Origin: Psilocybe azurescens
Taxonomy: Eukaryota > Basidiomycota > Agaricomycetes > Agaricales > Agrocybaceae
Direction: 5' to 3'
Assembly: GCA_023853785.1 (NCBI GenBank)
Contig: JAJIRX010000787.1
Span: 62,001-126,000, forward strand
DNA length: 64,000 nt
The first letter of the stretch is position 1, and each line of letters opens with the position of its first letter. Under the pieces are notes generated by a model. The model had not been told where the DNA came from and made no database searches. It saw only the letters and a program-made list of their open reading frames with translations. The position numbers and the translations under genes were made by a program. Of this stretch, positions 34,904 through 46,304 are shown one piece after another.

Positions 34904-35825
34904 ATGACCCGAGCCTTCTTACTTACCGTCGGTTTTACTTTTGTAGGAACAGCGCTTGCGCAACAGAATGCGCCTTCATATGGACAGGTGATTACGCGTT
35001 CGTGCTGCCTTTTAAGCGAGAGTCGTGTTTTGAACCGGTTCTCTAGTGTGGTGGGACGGGCTGGACAGGACCTACCACATGTCCTTTGGATGGACCTGCA
35101 CATATTCCAGCCAATGGTACTCGCAATGCCTTCCCGTCGCTGCAACTAGAACGACGTCGCCTCCTGGGAGTGGAACAACAACGGTAGATTCGTCACCTGG
35201 TGGTGGTGTTAGCACAACTATACCACTTGGCCCAGCACCGAGTCTCATTCCCGGATGGAACTTCATCCGTGCCGTCGTAGGTATCCTCTTAAACTCCCCG
35301 AAGTCGACGATATAACTTTCCTTGTATCCATCAGACTGCACCCAACTTCCACAAATACCTCCAATCCGAGGTCCCGGATACTGTATCTGACGCAGTCCTG
35401 GGCGAAGCGACCACAGCTGCTCAATTCCAAATCACAGATGGCCAGCTGATCCAGAGTGTAGGAAATACGCCCTTGTATGCTGTTGTCGAGCCTCGCGCGA
35501 ATTCTTCAGTATCAATATTAAAGCTATTCTGGTCAAAGTCCAAGGACACCCTAGGCGCATTCAAGTTCAGCGGGGACACTGTAGAATGGACCTCGTCGAC
35601 GATCACGAGGCCTCAGACCAATGTGCGTTCATTACTGTTGGCTGAACTTCGAGGATTGCTGACGAAATGTACTTTCGGATACTTGTGTTGTAGGCTTGGC
35701 TCATCTGCTCCGACAGTAAAGGGAATAAAGACGTATACATCAACCTCGGCTCCTATGGTTATCAGACGCCACCGGGCTGCAACGACCATACCATTCACGG
35801 GTTCACTGGAACAACGCCAGATTGA
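34904..35825 (+). CDS. Secreted CBM1 + unknown C-terminal domain protein, copy 3
   Basis: The most diverged of the trio. Signal peptide MTRAFLLTVGFTFVGTALAQ; CBM1 CGGTGWTGPTTC followed by [13 protein letters not shown]; a linker rich in Thr, Gly and Pro. The C-terminal domain has [86 protein letters not shown] and VYINLGSYGYQTPPGC, ending HGFTGTTPD. The CBM1 frame breaks at a TTT run after CP; one more T gives CPFGWTC. Exon plan and promoter spacing match copies 1 and 2, so the array grew by tandem duplication. Function unknown. Confidence 0.8.
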
Positions 35826-36340
35826 ATGAGCTTTGGCCAATATATGTCGATAAATTCCGAAGAAAGCAACGGGGTAAGTTCAATCGGAGTCACTGGTTTG
35901 ACTATGTAAGAAGGAGGTGATTGGGATTCGAAGTAAAGTGACGAATACCTAACTTGAAATTTCGATTGTTTTGAAACTTCCCACGATCAACTGTTAAGCA
36001 TAGCTCGAAAGTATCTCCGACAGTTCGCCAAATCAAGTTTTCTGCTGGTCGATCAGCAAGTATTGGGCAGGGTCTTTAACTTACGGACCATCCATCTTTG
36101 CAGTACCCAAAGACTGAACAGGAAGGTCACTTGTAAGATAATCGCAATCGGTGTGTGCCCGTGGGCCGGCGCTTGACCTCAGTATCGTGAATCATTCGTA
36201 TCAGATCCGTAGGCAACTTGCTGGTCTAGTGAATTAGATGTGAAATGACCCCTACACTACATAATTATCACATCTGTGATCAATTTCTCAGTTTCAGAGG
36301 ACCGAGGGTGGAATGAGCATTGAAATTTCTGCTTGTGGCT
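35826..36340. other. Convergent intergenic region
   Basis: Lies between the 3' ends of CBM1-domain copy 3 and the minus-strand P450. No gene seen. Confidence 0.45.
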
Positions 36341-38443
36341 TTAGCGCCGGGAGACATTATAAGCACGATAGAAAGGTGGAGGTACAGTCAAGACGTACAG
36401 CATTAATCCGTCGTTCTGAAATTTGTCATTGACTTCGACGTCATTCCCATGTTTGTCTTTGGACTTTGTGATGTCAAAGGCCGCAAGTATCGAGACCATC
36501 ATGATCCAGGTCTGGTCAAATTGAAATGGCCGATGAGAGTTCAAACGATAGCTACATATTTTTAATAGAACTCACAGTGGAACTGGCCATAGGTTTGCCC
36601 ACGCATCCTCTGCGAGAATATAGGAATTTCAATCAACTAAAGGTTCTGGGAAGAAATGAAAACAACAAACTCACCTGCGTCCAAAGCCATATGCCAACAC
36701 TTTGTCATCTTTTAATGTTCCTTCGTTGTCAAGAAATCTTTCCGGTTTGAACGCATAGGGGTCCGGGTAAGCCTTTTCATTGTATGACATTGCCCTACAG
36801 AGTATAGTTGTATACAAATCCATGTGAAATAAAATGCTACTAACCAAATGTTGGTGAAGACGGTCGTCCCTAATGAGACAAGGGCATCCTAATCGTTTAA
36901 CGGCGAATGTTCGGCAATTTAAATATCTACTTGCCTTTAGGTATAAAGTACCCATTATAGTAGTCATCCTCGGAGAGTGCGCGAGGTAATCCAAGGGGAA
37001 GAGGAGGGAAAAGCCGCAATACCTCTCTGTATATAGCTTCAACATACGGAAGTGACCTACGATCTGCAAACTCTGGCAAACGCTTTGATCCAATCACACT
37101 GTCAATTTCCAATTGGGCCTTTTTGAACGTCGGGATTGACAGTCATCAAATAGACGAATGAGCTTGTGAAGGAGATGGTCTGGACATCTGTTCAGCACCC
37201 TTAAGGTCAGTGGCTCGCAATTGACTTGCCGTATCCGAGGCCGCTTGAAGAGAGGGACGTGGTTTAGACATGCTCATGTACAGAAGTGAGCTTTACATAC
37301 CGCCATACACCGTATATGCCACGTTTTTGATTATATCCTCCTCCTCTTGGGAAGCACCAGACGCATGCTTCTTCTCATAGAAATCAGTGACCAGCGACGG
37401 CGCAACCGTACCAGCCTCCTGAGAGTAATGCGGTTGGTTGGAACAATCGATATATCCGGACATCGGTTATGGTGAATGGAGGTACTCACGAAACTCTTCT
37501 TCACATAACCCATTGCGATTCTCAAGGCTTCACTTGTCATGCGTCGTACTTTGGCAGCCACCTTTCGTGAATAAGCGCCCGGAACCCACTCCGGAATGTA
37601 TCGGAGAGCTGGGATTACATTGATAAGACTACCACCAGGTACCAGAAGTGGAGATCCAAGCAGAAGCGTTTCATCTGATAGCCTAACGCACGGGTCTTCA
37701 ATAGATTCCACGTCGTGTCCGTACATCGTAGATATTGTGACGGATACCGAGAACCTAGCGGCAGCATAATCTGGTAAGTTGATTGGTAGTGCAATGCAAA
37801 CGCGGTGTTATACAATTTGTTATGGTTATCAAACTGCTCTGGTGTGTAGGAGAAGATTTCGAAGTAGTTCCCGAACTTTCTTCGTTTGAACTAGCTCGTA
37901 CTGCCGTGCTGCTTGAATATTGAAGTTCTGATGGCAGACCTTCCTATGTCGTCTCCACACTTCGCCGTAAGGCATGAGTGCAACATTGATAGTATCCCAT
38001 CCCATTCTAGTTTATAGAATATGAATTAATCCCAATGCATGTGTGGTCTTAAAATGTCTTACAGCTCGTTGACTGTCATCATTGGCCTGTCGGAGTAGAT
38101 CCTTGCTCTTTCAGGACGCTCAAACAGAGCAATTGCATCGTCGAGGCTGTTGATTACGAGAATGTGGCTTCCAAAAACTTCTGCATGAAGTATAGGGCCT
38201 ATGTATACTTAGTAACGATATTTATGAAAAGAAATGATAGCCACTATTGTATTTCTTTTCCCATTCTACGAATGCCTGTGGATACTGAGCAACTGGAAAG
38301 TCAAATATATTGCCGATAAAAGGTTTTGGCCTAGGTCCCGGAGGGTACAAGCCTTGTTTCCTGGCAGCTAAAGTGTTCAGCAGTCTCTTGATAGCCCATG
38401 TAAGTAAGAAGATAGATGCAACAGCAGAAACAGAGATGGTCAT
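36341..38443 (-). CDS. Cytochrome P450 monooxygenase 1
   Basis: Membrane-anchored haem monooxygenase. It begins at 38443 with MTISVSAVASIFLLTWAIKRL (anchor), followed by the Pro hinge YPPGPRPKPFIGNIFDFP. Further motifs: YGHDVES and LLVPGGSLINVIPALRYIPE; the I-helix AASDT followed by TISFTSSFVYLM; the ExxR motif EAIYREVLRLFPP; FKPERFLDNEG; and the haem loop YGFGRRGCVGKPMA carrying the Cys ligand. It ends ...RAYNVSRR. The I-helix exon appears to be only 14 nt (37230-37243) and is followed by a GC-AG intron (37180-37229). An A-run near 37120 breaks the frame before AQLEIDSVIG. It is of the kind usually annotated as O-methylsterigmatocystin oxidoreductase-like; the substrate is unknown. Confidence 0.85.
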
Positions 38444-40881
38444 GCTATGTTGAAGACAAAAGGTCGGGAAAAGTTTCGTAGTCGACGAAACGGCATATAT
38501 AGCCAGATGACCACCAGCTTGTGACCTCGTACTCACGTACTATCGCCCAACACCACTCTCACAGCCAAAATAAGCATAATTTGCTTATCAGTCATTCAAA
38601 AACAAACCTTCGGGTTTTGTCTTTGCTGCCGATAGAAGCTAATTTCTCCACTTCCTGTCACGCCACTGAAACAGAATCAATCGGAAGCTAGTCGAGTGAG
38701 ATGGGCACCAGAAAGAATTGAGCCTCACGATAACGTTATGAAGACAGCACGCAACATTATTATTATAATTGAGTAAGTGGGGGGGGGCTGGTGTTTGAGT
38801 GGTGAGCATTAACAATAACGAAGTTCAAGAAACCTTGCCGCTCCACATCCAAAAGTAATGATATAGCACACCAAGTTTCATTTCCGGCTGGTTGTTCTGG
38901 AGAGGTGGAATAGCGCGTCCCAGACCGACCGACCTCCCCGGAGCTCCGCATTGGAATTCAGTTTGATGACCGGACGACGACTGTCGAACGCCAGTCACAA
39001 TTCGTGGGCATTCGTAGCCAAATTTATACTCGGCAGACATTCACCGAACGCTGTTCATTGTCAGATGCACCTGATCATGATCATGACGTTCGTATGCAGA
39101 GAGACAAACGAAGGGCGTCCCGGATAGTATTGTAGCGACGATGCACGAGTACGCGGAACGATTCCAACAACCATAAAAGAAATAAGTCCGGAGAGAGGTC
39201 ACATTCTATATGAAACTCGCAGAGACAGTCTCTTGAAGCACGGTTTTCGCACGCAAGGCATACAATGCAGTGATGTGCGAGTTACGCCGAGTGATCATGG
39301 CTAACCGTTGGTTGCTCGAACGATCATGACAATCCATAGCCACTCGAAAGGAGAGCTCCTCTTGATTAATTTTGAACGCGCCACCTTTAGTTACAGATGC
39401 TGTTGACTTCGATAGAACCCAAAGGACGACAAGTGGGTTTTGGTAGTTGAACTGAGTTGTCCTCGAGTTTATCTGTCCAATGCACCATGGTCCCGGCGCT
39501 AACAAGTGCGGTGATCGACGCCGGGTCTAGAACAAGGCAGGATTGTCGTCTGGACCAGTACATAATGCGAATCGTTTACAAAGAAGGTGACCTGGATGAT
39601 GGTCCATGATGGAAAAAACCCCAAGGCTTTAACATAACTGATGACTTCAAGTTGGGAAGACGCTGATTCTGTACAGGCGGGTAAATTGGCAGTTAACCGT
39701 TAGTTGGTGTCCTAGAGACACAGATCATGTCTCCAATGTCGACTGCAAATTGGACATCCGTGCGTGGTGGGCGTCCTTGCCATGCTTTTTTGCACGTTTT
39801 ATTGTGAAGTGACTGCGAAAAGTCTGTTGCGTTGAGAACCGAGTCTGGACTCGACAAAAGAAATGAAGCCACGTGGATATGAATGAATGACCATTGTCAC
39901 AAGCGGTAACATGGAATAAGTACATGCGCCGCAACTGAACTATAAAGCGCCTTTATGTTAGTTACTTTCATCCAAGGTTCAAGGGGAGGACATAGTACAG
40001 AAAACTACTGCCAAAACTTGCTTCTAATGAGACGACCACCGCTCTAGAAAAGAAACTGAAGATAAACTGTCGCGTCGTCATTGACCCAAATTAAGAGCGT
40101 TATTTTAGGGATCGGCAGAGTAATAGGTGATGAGATTAGAGGCGGCTTGCACTAAGTCGGGTACTTGGGCATATATGCGCGCCGTTCTGATGCTCCAAGT
40201 CTGTTTCTTTGAGGATTATTCTCGTACAAGTTTCCTTCGTATATTAATAACAGTCGGGTTCGCATGGAGTGCGATGGTGTGAAGAGGTGAAGATGAGGGT
40301 GAAACGGAAGAGGCAGATAGTCAATCAAGGGATCAGTCGGCATGATGAATCGAAAATGAGACATCCAGATTCTACATGTCCATCACTGTACTTACTCTTG
40401 AAGCCTGCGATAACCGGCCAAGTTATTCTTGATTTCGGCCATCTGCCACACTTCAAGGGCTATACAGTGTTGAATTGGGTACTTTCTTGCGGTTAATCTC
40501 GGCTAAAGGATATGCAGAGTTGAAGTTTGAACATTGCTGAACGATGAAATGCGCAGTTCATAATGAAAGATCTGTTTAGTGCTATGAATATAAGTAGAGT
40601 GCGATGTATCGTGCGTACAGGGTCTAGAACGAGAAGCAAACAAGAAGAAAAAAAAGATCAGAGACCCGGTACTATGGTAACGCTCGCGGCCGGGCCCCTG
40701 TCAAAATAGGACATTCACCATCAGTGTTGTTGTGAAGTGGCAAGGATATACTATCCCTCTCACTAACCCTACTCCGTCCCACCCCCTGCCTTTCCATTTC
40801 TTCCTCTTTCTTACCAGCTGGCCGGTACTTTACACATTCCTTTCACCAAAGCGCAGGACGTCCTAGATCTTAGTAGAGAGT
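38444..40881. other. Divergent intergenic region between P450 1 and NADPH oxidase
   Basis: No convincing gene in 2.4 kb. A minus-strand ORF at 39206-39505 has natural-looking composition (for example VVLWVLSKSTASV) but no start context, splice partner or family match. A G-run lies near 38780. The 100 bp before 40860 are CT-rich, as in many fungal promoters. Confidence 0.4.
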
Positions 40882-43096
40882 ATGAATCGTTCCTCGGGAC
40901 TCGACTTTTCAGATGGCAGAGTGCCCAATATGACCATCGAGAATCACCCAGACCTTTCCGATAAGCAGGGGGCGCTCATCTGCAACGCAACAAGACGGAG
41001 AGGAGGAGACTGCAGGGGCTCCAGAGGTCTTTAACTACCTCTTCCCGTACGGCGCAGCCTGAAAAACCCAAAGGCCTGGCGACCAAATTCAACCTATGGA
41101 TGATCAATGAAGGTGGCCGCCAGCTCTTTTTGGAGTTTGGATATTCCTGCACCTTATTGTCGCTGTCTTTGGATTCATTCACTACCAGACCAAAGACAAT
41201 TTGGTGGGGGCCAGGGCAACTTTTGGATTTACTTTCGGTGCGTTTCCTTTTCACACTAGCCAAATTCTGGGCATTTATCTTATCAACTATTATAGCTACT
41301 GCTAGGACTGCTGCGCTCGTCCTTCATGTGGATGTCATTTTCATTCTTCTCCCTGTCTGCCGTAACTTCGTCTCTTTCTTACGACGCACCCCCTGAACGA
41401 CATCATTCCCTTTGACAAGAACATCACCTTGCACAAGGCAACCGCTTGGTCCATCGTCGTCGGAAGTGTTGTGCATATCCTTGCCCACATGGTCAATTTC
41501 TATAAATTGGCCATGGTTGCGGGAAAGACCACCTCAAGCCGTGTTGTCGCCTTCCTTGGTGCTAATTTCCTTACCGGACCTGGTGTTACGGGTTGGATCA
41601 TGACGGTTGTGCTCGGAATCATGGTCTGGTTTGCCAGAGAAAAGGTCCGCAGAGCCACTTTCGAGCGGTTCTGGTACTCTCATCACCTGTTCATTGTATT
41701 CTTCATCAATTGGCAACTACACGGCATGTTCTGTATGATTCAACCCGACCGACCTCCGTACTGCTCATTCAACACCATCGGAGTCTTCTGGGTAGGATCT
41801 CATCATTCCTCCATATTTGTATCCCTTTATTGACGGTTGAGTAGCGTTACTGGCTCGTTGGCGGTGTCATCTGGATCGGAGAGCGTATTCTGCGCGAAGT
41901 CCGCTCTCGCCACGTTACCTACATTTCCAAGGTTATTCAACACCCTTCTAATGTCATGGAGGTACAAATCAAGAAAGAAAAGACCACGACCCGAGCTGGC
42001 CAATACATCTTCCTTTCTTGCCCAGAGGTCTCTTACTTCCAATGGCACCCTTTTACTCTCACCAGGTACGTCCTTCCATGACAACCAAAAATACATTTAT
42101 TGACACTCACAATCCCAGCGCTCCTGAAGAAGATTACATCTCAGTCCACATCCGTGTCGCAGGTGACTTCACTACCGCTTTTGCCAAGGCGCTTGGGTGT
42201 GACTTCCCTCAGAAAGGTGAAAAGGGTGGTAAGGGCGAGGCTCCGGCTGGTGGCAAGATCATTGGAACCAACGTCAACCCACCTCTCAACCGCACCCTAC
42301 CCCGTGTCATGGTCGATGGCCCTTTCGGTAGTGCCAGTGAGGACTTCCTTAATTATGAGACAATTCTGCTCGTTGGTGCCGGTATCGGTGTTACTCCCTT
42401 TGCTTCGTGAGTGTATTCTCATGATTTTGTTTCCCTCGTTAAACTCATAAATACGACTCATCTAGGATCTTGAAGTCTATCTGGTACCGTATGAATAACT
42501 TGAACAACTCGAAACCCACAAGACTGTCCAAGGTGTACTTTACATGGGTTATTCGTGATTATGGCACTGCAGAGTGGTTCCACTCCCTTTGCACGCCATC
42601 GAAGAACAAGATACTCAGGGCAGGATTGAGATCAACATCTACCTTACCGCCAGGATCAAGGAAGATGAGATGAACAACATCATTGTGCGTTTGAGCATCT
42701 TTCCGAAAGTTATTTTTGGTTACTTATATTCTATGCAGGTTCAAGATGTCGGCGCTGAAAAGGATGCCATCACCTCTCTTCGTGCACCCACTCACTTCGG
42801 TAGGCCCAACTGGGATCGTGTCTTCCCCTCGATCATTGAGAAACATCCCGAGACTGATGTTGGAGTGGTAAGCTCGCTGTTTTATGCGCATATACTACTG
42901 CAGATGTTGATTACCCGTCTTATTAGTTCTTCTGCGGTCCTCCTGCTCTATCCAAGCTCCTCCACCAGAAGTCGAACCAGTACTCAGACCCTAAGGGCAC
43001 AAGGTTCTTCTTCGGAAAAGGTAGGCCCCACTTTTTTTTTCTTTTTTCACACCAGTGTTAACACGCCATCCCTTCCAATTTGCAGAGAATTTCTAG
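40882..43096 (+). CDS. NADPH oxidase catalytic subunit (gp91phox/NoxA-type)
   Basis: Membrane flavocytochrome making superoxide from NADPH and oxygen, known in fungi to control hyphal differentiation and fruiting. After a hydrophilic N-terminus come [10 protein letters not shown] and the ferric-reductase-type membrane domain, with haem-ligating His in [21 protein letters not shown] and NWQLHGMF. The FAD site is WHPFTLTS, the NADPH site [11 protein letters not shown], and the C-terminus the canonical ENF. Exons join through GT-AG introns. Four one-base shortages break the frame: G5 at 40968-40972, T5 at 41127-41131, C5 at 41389-41393 and T3 at 42588-42590. Adding one base at each restores conserved sequence ([32 protein letters not shown]). 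Confidence 0.92.
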
Positions 43097-43747
43097 ATGG
43101 AAAAATCATATATCTCGCCAGATCTAGATGTTCCTTGTACAATGTACATACTGTTCGTTCTATGATGAAGCTGCATTGTCACATATTCGCTTTCGCCCCC
43201 ACTTTCGCCTCCGCAATCCTTTCGTCGAACCCCCGCATCTTCATTCAAATCACGGTCCTGTCCCCCAATATCATATTCAGTGCACGACATGTACGGAACC
43301 CGGCGTTTCCCTCTCTCAAGATCTTATTTGGTTATTGTTGTAAGGTTTATCGGTTATTTACTCTTTCATTTATGAGGTCCCTTAGGCCTGTCCTCTGTCG
43401 CGCGCCTGGCATACCCTATCGTAGTCCGTTGTCTACGTGCATAATATCGTTTCGTGTTCATGGAATCAATTTATATCATGATCATGATGCATCACGGTCT
43501 AGCATGTCTTTCGCCATCGCTGGTCTGCAATGTTCAATAATTATTCGTGTTTCGTTACTTCGTTTCTTTTACTTATTCATAAAGTTGAAAATGGAAAAGT
43601 TTTATAATAAGACATGAGCAAGGCGATCATATATAATATAATAAAGCACATTGACCCGGGGCCGTTCGTTGAATCATTCTCAATCGAAATAAGCCAAGAT
43701 GAAATTGAATGGCAAGCTTGAATAGCCTTGCGGGTCTTTATACACAA
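43097..43747. other. Convergent intergenic region
   Basis: Between NADPH oxidase and the minus-strand hypothetical gene. An open frame runs through from the upstream gene but its composition is not protein-like. AT-rich near 43600-43640. Confidence 0.4.
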
Positions 43748-44404
43748 TCACGAATTGCGGACAAAAGCAGGACAAAAATCAAGATGTTGTCGGCCAAGGG
43801 TGAAAATAAATTCATGGTCCTTGCAGATATGCATGACGTGCTTGCACCAACGATCATGGTTCATCGGCGAGTGATCGTCTAACATGGAGAGCAAGGTTGG
43901 GTCACGAGCAAGTACCTGGTGCAGGGTACGTTCGATCCCCTCCTGCATCAAAGCGTCGTACGTGTCGGCCGTTATATCCAGAGTAACAGTACATGTTAGT
44001 GGAAAGTCGAGCTGTTCAAGCATTATTCCACAGGCGACGAAGCTGCCGCGCAGATAGAGTTCTTTAAGCGCTGGCAGATTGACCTTTGGCAGCGACATTT
44101 CACCTACTTTAGAGTAGCGACGGGCACGCCGCAATTCATCTCCGGGCAGAGTAACATCGCAAAAAGCACGGGTCAAACCCCGCGGGGACAGCGAAGCGTT
44201 GATGAAGGCCATATGAATGAGGATGGAAGCAGGACCTGTTGGATTGTGTTTTAATTTTGACTGTGGGTCCAAGTTCGACCAGGTCATTCGGGTTCGGTTG
44301 CCTGCCCGTGTCGAGAAAGTGTTGACAGCTCTATCGATAATCGACTGGTTGATTGCAGCTTCATGAGTGGCAATGGCATGAGAGCGACCTAAGGATTTGC
44401 CCAT
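43748..44404 (-). CDS. Hypothetical protein, possibly an F-box/LRR-type fragment
   Basis: An open frame of 218 codons from ATG 44404; the same frame is open upstream to 44560 without an ATG. Features include a basic N-terminal part, then KVNLPALKELYLRGSF and MLEQLDFPLTCTVTLDITAD. These resemble the irregular leucine-rich C-terminal parts of the large mushroom F-box family. It ends HLDFCPAFVRNS. No F-box is visible, so it may be the 3' part of a longer or decayed gene. Assignment is tentative. Confidence 0.4.
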   Translation of the reverse strand: MGKSLGRSHAIATHEAAINQSIIDRAVNTFSTRAGNRTRMTWSNLDPQSKLKHNPTGPASILIHMAFINASLSPRGLTRAFCDVTLPGDELRRARRYSKVGEMSLPKVNLPALKELYLRGSFVACGIMLEQLDFPLTCTVTLDITADTYDALMQEGIERTLHQVLARDPTLLSMLDDHSPMNHDRWCKHVMHICKDHEFIFTLGRQHLDFCPAFVRNS

Positions 44405-44928
44405 GTCCTTTTCAATGGTCTCCGAGTCAGATGTGTAAAAAGGCGGTTGCTGGTAGGGCGGCGGTGGGCACAACGTGTCGGCCTGTTGAACGACGCACTT
44501 TATATGCAAAGAGCCAAGTTCGTTGGCCACTGTTTCTGTCGACAGTCCAAGGTACCACAAAGAGACCGACGAGGCGAGTTAGCTACATTAGGGTGCGAAC
44601 TGTAGCGAGGGCCCAGTGGGCGGTGGCAAGGTCCCGATCGTACGGATTTCCTTGTGGCATCATCCAGATGGTGAAAATTCGTGCAGTAAGTTATATTTTG
44701 CCGATTAAATAAACCCCATGTGGCAGGACAGATTGGGCCAGCAAGTACAAAAAGGATTGTTGCAAGCAGGAAGGTCGTTGCAAGGTCGTGGATTGGTTCA
44801 AATTCAAGTTGCCAATAACAGCTCAAGTGGCTATTTCTAAATTTAGATTCGTGCTGACAAGCTGCAAAACCACAGAATGACTTAGCTCAACCAAAATCAA
44901 TATGTACCTTTATTCCTTATGTTACATA

Positions 44929-46304
44929 CTACAAGCAATTAAGTCGATCCATGCCTAGACCGTTGGCCAAATTTCCTGCTCCGCCCACTTTTTCACCTCC
45001 TTCAGGGTCTCGGTTCTCTCTGGCTCGTGCCACGAGAAAAGAAGAAAAATCGTGTGTTGCATCTTTTGCCTCCAAAAATGTGACATTCTCGTATCCCAAG
45101 TCGTAAGTCAGTCGATTTGTCAGTGTGACCATTGAATCTAGGATCTGCTCAGCTCCGCCTGCTACGATGCAGGTTTTAGGTAATCCAGCATGAGAGCCTG
45201 GTTTATGTGGAAGCTGAATTGAGCCAGGCGCCATCCACTCATTTTGAGACACTTCGGCCTCTGGAATTTTTCCAAGGAGCGCCCTCCGAGGGTATCCACC
45301 CGTAAGTGCGACGTCTATGAAATCAGAGTCCTTGTGTTGCTTCATCGAGGAAGACAATCCTGTTCGCGTGTTGGCCCAATCGAGAGTTGGAGAAAGCATG
45401 AGTAATCCTCCGGCAGCTGGCAACTCGGAGAATTTGGTGGTTGAGAGATACCTAGCGAGCCAAAAGGCAAGTTGGCCACCTGCCGAATCGCCACTGATGA
45501 GGATGTTTGTTGGCACAAAGCCTACGTCGTGGATGAGATACCGATATCCAGCGATGGCATCCAGTAGAGCTGCAGGGAAAGGATTTGCTTTTACGAATGG
45601 GGTGGTAGATGAAATACGGTATTCGAGTGCGAACACTCTTGGTTCTCCGGGTATATGCTGCATCAAACCTTCCAGCAACGTCTTGAGTGGCCTATTGGAA
45701 GGGTGTGCAGTTCCTGACTGTCGTCATAGGACACTGTGTTAGTAATACAGCAGATAGTTAAACTGATGTAATACTGACGACAAATCCTCCACCTAAATTC
45801 CAAATCCCAACCTGCATGTCAGCATCACTACTATCCATCTCCATAAACGTTCTCACCGTGAAAGTGATATATGACCCTTTCGTTTGGCGACGCTTTCTGA
45901 CCAACTTTGTCGGAAGGATCTCTTTTCCCGTACCAGTAGCCCGAAGTTCGTGCTGGCGTTACTTCGTTCAAAAGCGCCGTATCCTTGATTTCGCCCGTGA
46001 CGAATTCGGGGGCACCGTCGACCCAAACAAAGCCATACGTCTCAGCCTCCGATAGCTGCTTTGGAGTCATCCCTTCTGCGGGCAAGACACCGTCGATCAA
46101 GGTTGGAGAGGTGTTGTATAGGACATTGATGAGGGAGCGAAAGGCGAATATTGCGAGTGACCTCCCAATCGACCAACTTCGACGTGGACGTGCTCCTGGA
46201 AGCACATAGATGACAGCATAGATTGGTAGCTGTAGAAAGAGGGTCAAGGTGCTCGTTGCAAGATACAGGGCTTTCCACGGTTGATTTCGAAAAGCGAATG
46301 TCAT
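44929..46304 (-). CDS. Alpha/beta hydrolase (HSL-like esterase/lipase, Abhydrolase_3)
   Basis: The start at 46304 (MTFAFRNQPWK) leads into a membrane-spanning segment (LYLATSTLTLFLQLPIYAVI), so the enzyme is probably membrane-tethered. The oxyanion-hole motif HGGGFV is assembled from three exons: exon 1 ends after YHFH plus one base (45857), a 14-nt microexon at 45779-45792 supplies GGGFV, and the next exon begins SGTAHPSN. The nucleophile elbow is ISGDSAGGQLA and the catalytic His lies in KDATHDF. It ends GMDRLNCL. No frame breaks are seen. Family members hydrolyse short-chain or lipid esters; the substrate here is unknown. Confidence 0.85.

Noticed and set aside
39206..39505. 100-codon minus-strand frame between P450 1 and NADPH oxidase
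   Set aside because: No start context, splice partners or recognisable motif.
42881..43617. Long plus-strand open frame running past the end of NADPH oxidase
   Set aside because: The true gene splices to the ENF terminus and stops at 43096; the rest is low-information read-through of introns and 3' UTR.
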